A DNA stretch of 64,000 bases from Leishmania infantum JPCM5 (GCF_000002875.2 NC_009420.2:1464951-1528950); one strand, 5' to 3'; shown: positions 39,042 through 49,441, numbered from the stretch's first letter. A program made the numbers and translations. The notes: a model not told the origin generated them from the sequence alone.

Positions 39042-42000
39042 ATGCCCCGAAATCACTGCCGCGTTCCCTTGGAGCAGCAGTCCAGCGTGTCTGCAGCATC
39101 GCAGACGACTCCGGCGCCAGCTAGCGACGCTCACGAGAACACGCGGGAAGTGGCGCCGATGCCGTCTATCAGGGCACTTGCAGCGAGAGCGAAGCATCGC
39201 GGGCGCGGACGTCCGCGAATCTACCCTAGAAAGACGTCCTCCGTGCACTCTCTCCACCCTCACTTTGCGCCGGCCGAGCCAGGGAGTGGCGATCACGATG
39301 ATGCCCTGACAGCGGCCGCGTTGCCTCCCGCTGTATCCAACCAAACTTCCATTACAGCGGCGAGCCAGCACGAAGTCACACAGAGTGCCGATACTTTCGG
39401 AGCAGGGGCGGTGGCTTCGGCCGAGCTACCCTTGCCGCTGCCGCTATCGCCTCAGGGCGTCCCATTCTCGTCTAGTCGCATTACCAGCGCTTCGTCCCTC
39501 GCTACGGCGATCCCAGCCGACGCCGCGCAGGGGGGCGAGGAAACGGCGACCTTCTCCTCTCGCCCACCTTTACACTCGTCCACGCGGAGCAAAGCTGCTG
39601 TGCCGACAGGCGTTGCGGCAGACGAGGCCGACCGTGCGACGCTCGGCGCCCAGCCGCTCTTGCCCTCCATGGCAGCCTGTATGGCGGCGTGTTTCGGGTG
39701 GCGGCTCAAGAGGTGCAGCGTCAGCGAGGAGGCTCAGATAACGTTTGTCCTGCAACATCGGGCGATACCGGTGGTGCGCGTGACGATCGAGAGCGCTGGA
39801 GGTGCATTCGCGCAGGCATGTGGCGCTTCGAATGAGACCGACGCTGGTGCGGTTCGTGTCAACGGCACTCCTATGAGCCTCCCGCAGTGTGCAGCGTATC
39901 TACAGGAGCTGACGCACGCGCTTTTCACTCTGTCGGACACCACGCGGTCTGCACCGCTGAAAGATCGCGCGCCGGCCGCAGAGGAAGGGGATAGTAAAGG
40001 GGAAGAGGATGGAAATTCGGTATCGTCGCCCACCGTGCAGGCACCGCCTCTTTTGTCGCCGAGCGAGCAGGCGAAGGCCACCGAGAGGCGGGCCAGGAAG
40101 CGGGCGCGCAGTCGCTCACCCTTGCGGCACACAGACTCGACCGCTTCAGTGTCTCGCACAACTGAACTTCTTTCCTGCGCCACCGTGCCGAGCCTCACAG
40201 AGGGGCCTGCAGGTCCTGGAGGGGACGGCGAGGAGGCGAGCAAGAAGGTGTCACAGCCACATCCTCCACCCTTGAACTCTTCCGACGTTACCCTGTCCCC
40301 GGCACCGCCAACACGACCGCCTCCTGTTTCTCTGGCCGCTGCCGACGTCAAGGTCGAAGCTGAGTCGTCACTGCTTGCGACGACTCCAACGAGAACAAGC
40401 GAGCAGGAGAACGACGTAGACACGCAGCCCTTGAGTGCACTGTCGACACTGGTTGCGACGATGGAAGCTGGTGAGTCGTCGACGCCGCTTCCACGGGCTC
40501 CTCCTGCCCCGCGCACCAACACTGGCAAGCCCAGCGTGGCGTCAAGGCGGGCTGTGTCCTTGGCGGACAAGGGTGCCGCGACAAGAGAGTCGCCAACGTC
40601 TTCCACTGTCTTCGCTTCCCCAACCATGCGACAGCGGCGCACTCTCGCTCCCGCCGCGGCCGCGGCCGCGGTCGCTGCGGGGCCGGCATCAGCCATCACA
40701 GGCGAGCATCACGCCCCGCTGGCTTCTCTGACACCACCCCACGCAGGGCTCCGAACAGCAACCTTTACGATGCCGCTTGCCTTCCATCACACGTCTGCAT
40801 CCCCCCTCGCTGCGGGCGCTGCACCGGAGGAGTTCGATGTGACCAGCTGCAATACCGGCAGTAACGGTGGCCACCAAAGCGTCTGGTGCGACTCGGCTGG
40901 TTGGTCCACGGACTCATCGCAACTCTGGTTGGCCCACACACACGCCGCCAGTCGTGCGTTCCAGTGCATGCCTGTCCCCCGCTGTCGTGTGCCAGCGACC
41001 ACGAAGGTCACCCAGCCACTCGGCGGCGAAGGTGCCGAAGGACATGGAACCAGCACAGCCACACCTGCGTCCTCGACGGTGCCGCTGATGGATTCGGCAG
41101 CCGCAGCAGCTCTCGTGCGGATGACGCTGCTCTGGCGATGGCGCGAGCGCTCGTCGATGTGGACGGCGATGGAGGACTCGCTGCGTATGGCTGTCGGTTC
41201 AGGCCATCTTCGCGGCGACGCCCTCGAGGCCGGCGTGCAGGCGCTGCAAGCAAGCGAGGAGGAGCAACGCCGATACGAGGGAGTGGGCGCCGACGCCGGT
41301 GAGGGCGGCAGCGACCTAGGACCCTCGTGCGGCAGGACCGCACTGGATGTGGGCCAGGTAGGCCATGGAGCGGAGCGGCAGCAGACTCGGTCTTTTCCAG
41401 CCTGTCCGCCGCGGGCTCTGCTGCCGGTGTCGGGCAGGGCCGTCGTCGAGGCACAGCACCGTATCACAGACTCCGAGGAGGAGAGAGGCGGGGAAGAGGG
41501 TGCACATGGGCCACGCTACGTCGCATGCGCTGGTGGCATTCCCTCTGCTGACCGTATTGTGATTGACCACACCTATTCCACTCGCGGCTCGTACGTGATG
41601 GCATCACCCGTGACGACAGAAGGGACAACAGCAACGCCGTGCCGCCTCTTGGCTCTGCAACGGAATCCGCAGGAGGACCTGCACTACCATGTGTACAAGC
41701 GCTTCATGCCCGCCGACATGCGCTTGGCAATGGAAGCTGAAGAGACGCTGACGGTAGGGGCAGGCGACATGGCGCCACTGCACGGGGCCAGCGCTGAGTT
41801 GTCGCCCGCCTACAAGCTGCGTCGAGAACAGAGCGGCGGCGAAGGCGACGACAACGAGGATGACGAGGAGAGGGATGACGGAGCTGACGACGCCGACGAG
41901 AAGAAAGCATGCGACTCGTTCCATGCCTCTCAGGCAGCACCGAGGGCTCCGGCAGCGACAACCATGATAGACGCAAGTGGGGGCGACCCATTCACTGACA

Positions 42001-42077
42001 TGGACTACGTTCTTCGGCACCGCCCATCGATTCGGCGCATTCCAATGCCGGATGTGGAGTCTCGATACGGGCCGTGA
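39042..42077 (+). CDS. Large hypothetical protein with an N-terminal AT-hook
   Basis: A 1011-residue protein with no family I can name. Residues 53-60 read RGRGRPRI within KHRGRGRPRIYPRK, a good AT-hook core, suggesting minor-groove DNA binding. A compact block at about residues 207-300 (ACFGWRLKRCSVSEEAQITF then VLQHRAIPVVRVTIES) looks like a small alpha/beta domain, followed by long Pro/Ser/Thr-rich linkers. A second ordered part near 680-790 includes MTLLWRWRERSSMWTAMEDS. A block near 840-905 includes HYHVYKRFMPADMRLAMEAEE, then an acidic tract (about 935-956) and a basic end, RHRPSIRRIPMPDVE. Nuclear location is inference from the AT-hook. The ATG at 39042 is the first in the frame. Confidence 0.82.
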   Translation: MPRNHCRVPLEQQSSVSAASQTTPAPASDAHENTREVAPMPSIRALAARAKHRGRGRPRIYPRKTSSVHSLHPHFAPAEPGSGDHDDALTAAALPPAVSNQTSITAASQHEVTQSADTFGAGAVASAELPLPLPLSPQGVPFSSSRITSASSLATAIPADAAQGGEETATFSSRPPLHSSTRSKAAVPTGVAADEADRATLGAQPLLPSMAACMAACFGWRLKRCSVSEEAQITFVLQHRAIPVVRVTIESAGGAFAQACGASNETDAGAVRVNGTPMSLPQCAAYLQELTHALFTLSDTTRSAPLKDRAPAAEEGDSKGEEDGNSVSSPTVQAPPLLSPSEQAKATERRARKRARSRSPLRHTDSTASVSRTTELLSCATVPSLTEGPAGPGGDGEEASKKVSQPHPPPLNSSDVTLSPAPPTRPPPVSLAAADVKVEAESSLLATTPTRTSEQENDVDTQPLSALSTLVATMEAGESSTPLPRAPPAPRTNTGKPSVASRRAVSLADKGAATRESPTSSTVFASPTMRQRRTLAPAAAAAAVAAGPASAITGEHHAPLASLTPPHAGLRTATFTMPLAFHHTSASPLAAGAAPEEFDVTSCNTGSNGGHQSVWCDSAGWSTDSSQLWLAHTHAASRAFQCMPVPRCRVPATTKVTQPLGGEGAEGHGTSTATPASSTVPLMDSAAAAALVRMTLLWRWRERSSMWTAMEDSLRMAVGSGHLRGDALEAGVQALQASEEEQRRYEGVGADAGEGGSDLGPSCGRTALDVGQVGHGAERQQTRSFPACPPRALLPVSGRAVVEAQHRITDSEEERGGEEGAHGPRYVACAGGIPSADRIVIDHTYSTRGSYVMASPVTTEGTTATPCRLLALQRNPQEDLHYHVYKRFMPADMRLAMEAEETLTVGAGDMAPLHGASAELSPAYKLRREQSGGEGDDNEDDEERDDGADDADEKKACDSFHASQAAPRAPAATTMIDASGGDPFTDMDYVLRHRPSIRRIPMPDVESRYGP

Positions 42078-42247
42078 GGATAAAGGCGTGGCAAGTGAGA
42101 CGAAGGGAGACGCGTTCACAGACAGCCCTTTTTTTCGGCTAGACACGGCGCGCACTCAGCTGCCGTGTGATGCTCTCCAGGCCGCCATCGTCCGTGCCGT
42201 ATTACTGCGCGTCCACAAATGCAGAGAGTAACCAAGGTTTTTTTTTA
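42078..42247. other. Short 3'UTR before a retroposon copy
   Basis: 170 bases between the AT-hook gene and the first SIDER-like copy. It ends in a run of nine T (42238-42246), which is the A-tail of the element seen from the other strand, preceded by AACCAAG (42230-42236), one side of a possible target-site duplication. Confidence 0.5.
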
Positions 42248-42787
42248 TTCAGCGTGCCCATTTCTCTGCCAGAGAGCAAGACGTCAACTCCGCTCAAGTA
42301 CCCCGGCATGTGGCAGGCCCCTCTGCGTGGTGCGATGCAGGCGTAGACACACGTGCTGCAGCAATGTGCCGGCTCAGCCACCTGAGCGCGACCCCTGCCC
42401 CAAACTCTACACACCCGCCCGCTTCGCCAGCCGCCGCCGGGTCCCGCCCTCTCGGGGGGACACACTCAGGCTCCCCACCAGCCGGCAGCGAGAGGCCGGG
42501 TGGGATACGCTCACGTCACGCGGACCCTCTGCCTCAGCATATGGATGGCACAGTCCTGCCCACTGTCGCGGGCCGCTCCGACGCCGCCACATCCACGGCC
42601 TGACCGCCCACATCCGCAGCGGTGCATCGCTCTGTCCACCCCTACGCCGTAGGTGCGTGACCCTGCCACCACAAGAAGTGGTTTGGCATTGGCAGGGGTA
42701 TATGGCAGGGATAGGGGGGCTGCTTGGCTTCCTCGCACGCCGTGTGGGGGGCTCTTGAACCCCGAGATACCACACTGAGGTGTAACC
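42248..42787 (-). mobile_element. SIDER-like degenerate retroposon, copy 1 (antisense, A-tailed)
   Basis: A 540-bp element on the minus strand. Read on that strand it starts GGTTACACCTCAGTGTGG and ends GGGCACGCTGAA, followed by T and nine A. The size, A-rich 3' end, intergenic position and GC-rich non-coding body fit the Leishmania short interspersed degenerate retroposons (SIDER), non-autonomous relatives of ingi/L1Tc that act in 3'UTRs. Open frames inside are accidental. The direct repeat AACCAAG occurs at 42230-42236 and 42799-42805, which could be what remains of a target-site duplication. It is identical over its full length to the copy at 59644-60183. Subfamily not determined. Confidence 0.7.
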
Positions 42788-43339
42788 CCGTCATTACGAA
42801 CCAAGAAGAAGCTCAGAATCGAAAAAAAAAATGCTGAATCAGTAGACGCATGATAGGTGGCGCCGACATTGCATCGGCGCCACACACGCAAAGTATAAAG
42901 CCCAACGAATGCAGAAGACAGAAGATTGTCGTCGCTGCTTTTGACCAGCTTTCGGGTTCACTGTTCGCACTAGCCCCCATCACGGATGCCTCTCATCTCG
43001 CTGCTTCCGCTCCTGCCATTTGCCCTTTTATTATCCTTGCTGCGCGCATCTGCTCACCCTCACTCGGCCTCCACACGCACACACACTCACACTTGCACAC
43101 CCTCCTCGACTGGGGTCGCGCCACCTCGGCAGTTTTTTGTGCTTCTTTTCCGACTTCACGTCCTGCGCCTCCATCATCATCGCAACACAGCACGTGAAGA
43201 GAAGAGCGCTTGCGCGTTCCCACGCTCTTCTGCCTGCGTTCCTTGTCTTCTTGCGCCCGCCTCTGCCTCCCCTCAGCGAGGCAGGTCGCGCATCCAAAGA
43301 GCGTCTTCGCTGCTTGCCTAGTTTTGCCTTGGTGCGCGC
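42788..43339. other. Intergenic region after retroposon copy 1
   Basis: Mixed sequence, then CA-rich and C/T-rich sequence at 43050-43330 upstream of the next gene. No gene seen. Confidence 0.5.
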
Positions 43340-46300
43340 ATGACGTCGCGGGAGCGCGTCACGCAGGCGCGGCACGTGATGCTGCTGTCCAATGATGCAC
43401 CGGTTTTGAATCGATGCGCTAAGGAGGAAGCCCACCTCAAGCATCGCCTCGCTCAGTCGACTGCCGCCTTCGCGCTTACGGTGCAGAAAAGTCACGCCGC
43501 CGCCGCTCGTGAGGAGCGCTCCCGCGAATCGCGACTGCAGGCGCAGTTCACAGCGCTGCTCTCCGGCACACCCGGAGTAGTGATGCCGCCCTTCGTCACG
43601 CCCTCGCCCACAGAAGGCTTTACGAATGCTTCAGAGCGTGCCAGCGGCTATGCGGCAACAGGAGCGAATAACCGGTCTGTGCCCGATCACACCACCTGCA
43701 CTGACGCGACTCTTCTATCATCGCTAGGGCTGAAATCGAGCAGCACTGTGGCTGCCGATGGGAGCGCCACGCCTGCCGCGTCTCTGCCATGTGCGCTGGG
43801 CTTCCCGGAAGCCTACGAGTCGAGCGGCTTCAAGTCAGCGATTCACTGGGCCTCCGTGGCGCACGACGAAACTTTTCTCACCGCGTACGGCCCTCGCCGA
43901 ATTCGCAAAGAGGCCCAGACCAGAGCCATCGCAGGCGCGGGAGGCTCGCCGGCCGCGCGCGAGGCGATGCCGCACAGACTCATGACCTCTGTCGCGTGCT
44001 ACCTTCTCAACCAGGTGCTCTGCGCCGATGCAGCGGTGTCGGAGCTGTGGCGCGAAAAGCTGCGCCAACCGATCTTCGACGCCATCTTCAGCTCTCAGTC
44101 CATTGCGATGGGGCACGAACGGAGTGGTGCGCAACGTAGCGGCAGCCTCGGGGATGCTGCTGTGACGAACGCCATCGTGCACAGAACGCTCGGGCCTGCC
44201 TCCTCTCTCCTGTCAGGCACTGCGACCCACTCCGATCCGACGATGTCGTTTCCGCCTCGCACCAACGAGTACGCCACCCGCCACGACTTTGCGTCGCTTC
44301 GACTTTGGACAGAGGAGGTGACGTTAGAGCACCTGGAGAAGACGTCCGTGTGCCAACGCGTTCGCAATCTTCAGAACGCCATGGCACGTCGTCAAATAGC
44401 CGTTCACCTCTTCCAGCGGCGCGCACACCAGGCAGAGCTACAAGCCGTCTTCACGGTGTGGCGCACCTACACGCAGCAGCGCCGCGCGAGTCGCAGTGCC
44501 CTTGAACGCTACTTGGTGAAGCGGAACCACCGCCATGTGGTGGAGACTGTTTTCCTGCGCTGGCGCCGCTTCTCTCTTCGTTCCAAGGTCGAGGCGGTGC
44601 AGCGACGCCTGCTGAACATCGCGGCAGATCGCGACTGCGCCGCGCGCAAGCACGCCACCGCGTTGCACGGGTTACAAGACCAACTCGCCAGCGAGCGTCG
44701 CCAGCACGTGCAGGAGACCTTTGAGCGAGACACACTGCACGCGCAGATGCTGGAAAGTCACGCTGTGGAGATCGAGGCGCTGCAGCTGATGCTTCAGATG
44801 GAGCGGTTGAAGACGGCGCAGTCCGGCAAGTGGGCGATGCGGTGGGAACGCGTTGCGAAGACGTTTCGTCCCGCGAAGCCCTGCCCGGCGGTGCCGCGCC
44901 CCATCTGGACGCTTGCTCGTACCCTGCTAAGCGCCGAGGAGGAATTGGCCGCCACGATACTGAAGCGCAGCCGAGATGAGCGAGTGCTGTTGCAGATCCC
45001 ATACTCGATGATACTGCAGGCGCGGCGGCGGTTGGAGCAGCTGCTGCTGGCGTGGGTGAATGTAATCATGGAGGCGTCGCCGCAGGCATCCACGTGGGTC
45101 ACTGTCGAGGCCTTCACGCAGGGCCGCAGCTCCCACCCGCGCGGCATATTGCTTTCGCATAAGCAGCCGTCGTCAAGGAAGGCCGCCGCTCGGCGCTCTG
45201 GCGCGACAGCCGGTGCCGTAGCAGCAGGCAAAGATGACTCGACGTGCGAGTTCAGCATTTACACACTCATGTGCCTCGTGCGGGAGCTACGCCGATGCTA
45301 CGCGAAGGCTGGGCTGATCGAAGAGGCGGAAGACTGGGGCACGTCCGACGGCGTCAGCGTGGCCGACTGCTACCAGGAGCTGACACATCTCTTCGCGGCC
45401 CAGTCGTGCGGCGGCCTCTACCCGCCACTGCTAGTTCACTGCCCCACCTCGCCGTTCTGGTTCACGCCCGAAGGCGTCTTTGGTGGGCCGGTGTCACACC
45501 TGGAGGGGTCGAAACGGCAGAAGCGAGAGCAGCACACCACCTTCACCTGGCTGCTGGCCTCGCTCCTCGTGGGACACATCCAGATTATGCGTATGTTGCC
45601 TCTCGCTGACATGGGAGTCCCGCCGGGGCGGCTGCCGATGAAGGGCGCGGCGACGCTGCGATGCAAGCACGAGGCGGAGGTGACGAAGCTGGCTCGAATC
45701 AGCTTCCCGAGGCGGTGCGGCGCGCCACCAGCTGGCTCGACCGCGGCACCTCGGGGCACTTCAGTGGTGGCATCGAGCACGTTGCTGCCAAAGAAGCGAT
45801 CTGTTGCTTTGCCGGCGGCATCGTCCTCGCGGCGCGCCGCCGCGAAGGCTTCCATGGCTTCTGCCGCCGCTGCCGGGGACGTCGAGGGCGCGGGCGTCGC
45901 CACCACGGAGATGACCCTGGAGGCGTTGCTGCGAGCACGCTTCAAAGCGACGCATGACAGCACCAGCAGTGACGGTAGGAGGGCATTGGCAGGAAAGGAC
46001 CTCACAGATGCAGCGGAGGACTCCTTGTCCGACATTGAGGTGTTTCTCGGCATGGTGCCTGCACAACTGCAATCACTCAAGGGAGGGACAGGCGCGAACG
46101 GCACCGACGATGAGGACGAGGACGAGGACGGCAGCGACGACGGCGACGAGGATCGGTGGATCAACGGACTGCTCCGCCGGCTTTTCGAAGCCCAGGATGC
46201 AGAGGCGCAGCAGCGTCGCACCAAACGTCTGCAAGGCAGCGCGTTTCTCAAGAACGGCGCAGAGGATGGGCACGCACGGTCGGCAGCGGCCACGCCCGCG

Positions 46301-47422
46301 TCTGCGCTTGGCGACAACGAAGAGGGCGAGGGTGGCTCGAGGGACAATGACGCCGCCGCTGCCGCGGACACTGCGAGCACCATTTATGGCAACCTCCTGA
46401 AGAGTACCGTCGTTCTCACAGGAGATCAGCTGCGGCTGCTGCGCTCCCTGCCGGGTCGCAGCCATGCGTTTGACACGCTCCGCCCCATTGCCATTGCTCA
46501 GCCGGAGGCTGCTTCAGTGGTAGTAGGGCTCTCGAAGGACCACTCCAGCACTGCAAGTTACGCCTCTGCGGCCCCTCTCTACTCGTTCCTGCTCAACACC
46601 CTGGACGACACAGTGGCTCGGCAGCAGTGGAGTGGGCTGGCGCGCGTCGTGACGTCGCTGGTGGTGCGCTTTCATGTGCTTGACGAGTCCGAGGACGCCG
46701 TGCGACAGGCTGCAGTGCTGACGCCGGAGGAGGAGGAATCTGAGGAGCTGAGAAGCGGGAGTGTGTCACGGCGAAGCCCGGCGGAGCGCGCTGGGGGCTC
46801 GCCCCCCCTTTCGACCACTCGACTGCCTCCAGTTTCTGTAGGCTGCGCCCCTTCCGTGGCTGCAGAGGGCAAAGGCGGCGACGGCGCTGCAGTCATGGCA
46901 AGCCCAAGGAGTGGTGGCCGAATTGCCGCGCAACTGGTGCCTGCGGCGCCACCGCAGCGGCCCCAGCCGCCGCCGTTTCCGTCGACGACTCACGGGGCGC
47001 AGCGGCGTCTACCCAGAGCACACAGCCCCCCATGCGTGAGCACGGCTTTGGACACAGGAGCGGCATTGTCGCAGAGAGCGGCAGAGCCTGGCGTGCCCGT
47101 TCTCTCGAGACCTAAACCGTTTGACGTGCAAGGCGCAACCGCAACCGCAGCGCAGCCGCCGGCCACAGCTGTCACTTCCATGACGCTGGGCGAGGAACTG
47201 CGCCGCCGCGGGGCCTACCAAACGAACTCCGCACGGAAAAGCTTCAGCTTCAGCTCGCCGATAGATTTATCCGCGCAAGGAGCTCAATCACCTGAACCGA
47301 GTAGCTCCGCCGCTCCTCCGATCAGCACTGAGGCATCAGAGCCGATGGCACCGCCGCCGTCCGAGGAGGTACACACACCAGTGATCCCCGCCGCGGTCCT
47401 GTTTCCTTCGCAGGGGGATTGA
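43340..47422 (+). CDS. Large coiled-coil protein with SFI1-like repeats
   Basis: 1360 residues. Between about residues 345 and 510 the protein has long helices with a repeated hydrophobic/aromatic/basic pattern: LQAVFTVWRTYTQQRRAS (about 365-382) and VVETVFLRWRRFSLRSK (about 400-416). These match the SFI1 consensus (Ala-x7-Leu-Leu-x3-Phe-x2-Trp-Lys/Arg) that binds centrin. A further LEQLLLAWVNVIMEA occurs near 563. The N-terminal part (about 140-330) is globular or helical without a known domain. The C-terminal half is disordered, with an acidic tract DDEDEDEDGSDDGDED at about 922-938 and Pro/Ser-rich sequence. A basal-body or centrin-associated role is inference; only two good repeats are visible, fewer than in true SFI1. 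The ATG at 43340 is the first in the frame. Confidence 0.8.
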   Translation: MTSRERVTQARHVMLLSNDAPVLNRCAKEEAHLKHRLAQSTAAFALTVQKSHAAAAREERSRESRLQAQFTALLSGTPGVVMPPFVTPSPTEGFTNASERASGYAATGANNRSVPDHTTCTDATLLSSLGLKSSSTVAADGSATPAASLPCALGFPEAYESSGFKSAIHWASVAHDETFLTAYGPRRIRKEAQTRAIAGAGGSPAAREAMPHRLMTSVACYLLNQVLCADAAVSELWREKLRQPIFDAIFSSQSIAMGHERSGAQRSGSLGDAAVTNAIVHRTLGPASSLLSGTATHSDPTMSFPPRTNEYATRHDFASLRLWTEEVTLEHLEKTSVCQRVRNLQNAMARRQIAVHLFQRRAHQAELQAVFTVWRTYTQQRRASRSALERYLVKRNHRHVVETVFLRWRRFSLRSKVEAVQRRLLNIAADRDCAARKHATALHGLQDQLASERRQHVQETFERDTLHAQMLESHAVEIEALQLMLQMERLKTAQSGKWAMRWERVAKTFRPAKPCPAVPRPIWTLARTLLSAEEELAATILKRSRDERVLLQIPYSMILQARRRLEQLLLAWVNVIMEASPQASTWVTVEAFTQGRSSHPRGILLSHKQPSSRKAAARRSGATAGAVAAGKDDSTCEFSIYTLMCLVRELRRCYAKAGLIEEAEDWGTSDGVSVADCYQELTHLFAAQSCGGLYPPLLVHCPTSPFWFTPEGVFGGPVSHLEGSKRQKREQHTTFTWLLASLLVGHIQIMRMLPLADMGVPPGRLPMKGAATLRCKHEAEVTKLARISFPRRCGAPPAGSTAAPRGTSVVASSTLLPKKRSVALPAASSSRRAAAKASMASAAAAGDVEGAGVATTEMTLEALLRARFKATHDSTSSDGRRALAGKDLTDAAEDSLSDIEVFLGMVPAQLQSLKGGTGANGTDDEDEDEDGSDDGDEDRWINGLLRRLFEAQDAEAQQRRTKRLQGSAFLKNGAEDGHARSAAATPASALGDNEEGEGGSRDNDAAAAADTASTIYGNLLKSTVVLTGDQLRLLRSLPGRSHAFDTLRPIAIAQPEAASVVVGLSKDHSSTASYASAAPLYSFLLNTLDDTVARQQWSGLARVVTSLVVRFHVLDESEDAVRQAAVLTPEEEESEELRSGSVSRRSPAERAGGSPPLSTTRLPPVSVGCAPSVAAEGKGGDGAAVMASPRSGGRIAAQLVPAAPPQRPQPPPFPSTTHGAQRRLPRAHSPPCVSTALDTGAALSQRAAEPGVPVLSRPKPFDVQGATATAAQPPATAVTSMTLGEELRRRGAYQTNSARKSFSFSSPIDLSAQGAQSPEPSSSAAPPISTEASEPMAPPPSEEVHTPVIPAAVLFPSQGD

Positions 47423-48300
47423 CACGGTGTGGAGGAGTGCACGACGGAATCGGCTGAGTACAGTGCACAAATGACATCAAAGGATGGCAATGCCTTTCGT
47501 CCGCCCATGACGGCAAACGCCGGTGCCACAGCCGGTACCGCCTACGGGATTCGAACCGACGCCTCTGCTGAGGTGCTGGCGGGGCGAACAAGGCGCTGGA
47601 CATGCAGCCTTGCAGATTTCCGTGCTCCCGTCGCCCGCATGGTCGTATGGGACGGCGCAGTGGCCTTCGGAATGCATGCCAGAAGAATATCCGGCTGCAC
47701 TGGTGCACGCCAGCGGTGCATTTCGGAGGCCCACGCGCACGCCTCCACACTTCCGCCGTCTAAGCTGTCGCGGTTGCCCCCTCACCCCCTGTTATCGTTG
47801 ACCCCTTCCATGCTCTCCACGCCAATCTCAAGCAGGTTTCTGCCGCCGGTGTCCTGGCGTGCGAGACACTAAACACCAGCGATGGCCCTATCCTCCGCGA
47901 AGGTCAGTTTCCTGGCAATCGGGAACATGTTGTCGCTGCGGCGGGCATTGCCCGTGGCCAATGCCTTTTCCTTGTTACATCCAAACAAATACTGCTTGAC
48001 CGCCACGGGTACCTACTCCATCCCGCAGCGAAACTCCACCCTGCAGATCCCGCGACCTTCGACTCTCCCGGCAGCGGCACCTGTCTTGGGGTGTTCTTCA
48101 GACCCCATGACGGCGCCGTAGCATCCCTAAAACTCGCTGCGCCCACTTGTTCGCGCCAATCCGCCGCAGTAGTCAGGTTTCGGGGCGAGACGCAAACACC
48201 GCTTCCAAAGGAAAGCCGCGAGCAGTGTGACGCCGCGTGCGTCCACCACCTGCTCTGCACCTTTCGCTTCCCCTGTGTCCAAGTCCAGCCAATTTACGGC
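47423..48300 (+). pseudogene. Probable degraded gene, unidentified
   Basis: Unlike neighbouring intergenic DNA this stretch is not pyrimidine-rich and reads as protein-like. The frame that includes 47764 is open from after a TAA at 47761-47763 to beyond 48300, with no ATG at its start. It encodes a plausible folded segment with HANLKQVSAAGVLACETL, GIARGQCLFLVTSKQILLDR and CLGVFFRPHDGAVASLKL. Upstream, protein-like sequence continues in other frames (for example 47429-47872), as if frameshifts had accumulated. I do not recognise the family. Alternatives are a real gene with sequencing errors or chance open frames in GC-balanced DNA. Confidence 0.35.
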
Positions 48301-49441
48301 GTCGCCAAACCGTCTTTCTTTTTGTGTTCGCTGCGTGTGTGCTGCGTCATTGAACCTTTTCTCCCCGAGACCTTCACGTTGCTCACCACGAGATCACCAC
48401 TTCTGCTTCTCTCCTTTTTATTCGCTGACTTTCCCATGCCCAGCCGATGTACCGTGTCTGTTTGTGTTTCTCTCTCTAGGCGCACTTGGTTGTCACTCAC
48501 CCCCCCGCCTCTTGTTGCCCCCTCCACCCTCCGCCCTCGCTTTCCTCCCTTCACACACGCGCGCGCTCTCAGCGCCTTTGGATGTACGACAGAAGTATTT
48601 TCCTTGGAACTACACGATGCACGCATCAGTGATGAGTCGGTGACTCTTTCTCGTTTCTCAGCAGTATGCTGCCAATGCTGCTGCCGCGTCCGTACTCTAG
48701 TCTCCATTCGCTGTTCACCTGCCCCCCTTTTTCTACCCACATGCAGCGAAATGCTAGCGTATGAAAACGCTCGCGTGAGCAAGGGCGTGAAACGGACCGA
48801 CACCGAGAACCGTGGCGTCTACAAGATGCAAAGAGATGCCTGACCCACTATCCATCGTGCCACGGGAAAGCCAATGCTGGATGCACACGGTAGGAGTGCG
48901 CTTAGCGTGATAGGGCGATAGGGCGCGATGACGTGCGTTGCAACGACCGCACCCGACTCGCTCTGTCGCCGCCACGTGATGCCCCTCACTTCTCTTCTTG
49001 CTTCCAAGCCCCTTCCCCCTTCGCCGTCTGAGTCATCGACACCGACGGCCTTCCGCCACCATCTGTCGGCCACGTGATCTCTGCGTGCTTCTCTTTCCGT
49101 TCTCTCTCTCACTCGCTCGTTCTTTCGTTACCTTTTCACGCATGTCCTCGGTGGGCTTCACCCTGTTTTTTTTCTGTTGTTGTTGTTGCCTCACCTCTGA
49201 TTCCCACCTAGCGTAGATGATCGGGCACACACACACACACACACACACACACAGCAGCAGCAGAGAACACGATCAAGGCAGATATCGACTAGGTGGGCAC
49301 ACCCTGATAGGGAAACATATATGATTTTTCTTGTTCTGCTAAGGGCGTCGTTTACGCTTTTCCGTGTGCCGCTGAGAAGTTTCCCTACCATCACCACCAG
49401 ACACAGAGACGCTGTAGAGCGATAGGACGCAGACGGATAGA
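48301..49441. other. Intergenic region
   Basis: C/T-rich to about 48600, then mixed, with an AC microsatellite at 49226-49253 followed directly by a short CAG run to about 49264. No coding region seen. Confidence 0.5.

Noticed and set aside
39734..40699. A 321-codon minus-strand frame inside the AT-hook gene
   Set aside because: Ala/Ser/Val-rich shadow frame; all supported genes in this unit are on the + strand.
42310..42775. Open frames on both strands (97 to 179 codons), repeated identically at 59656-60104
   Set aside because: They lie entirely inside the two retroposon copies; identity reflects the repeated DNA, and composition is not that of a conserved protein.
47530..47600. Sequence GGGATTCGAACCG on the + strand, i.e. 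a perfect tRNA B-box/T-loop-like CGGTTCGAATCCC on the minus strand
   Set aside because: The T-stem pairs poorly (one C-C mismatch and two wobbles), and there is no acceptor stem partner or convincing A-box about 40 bases upstream on that strand.
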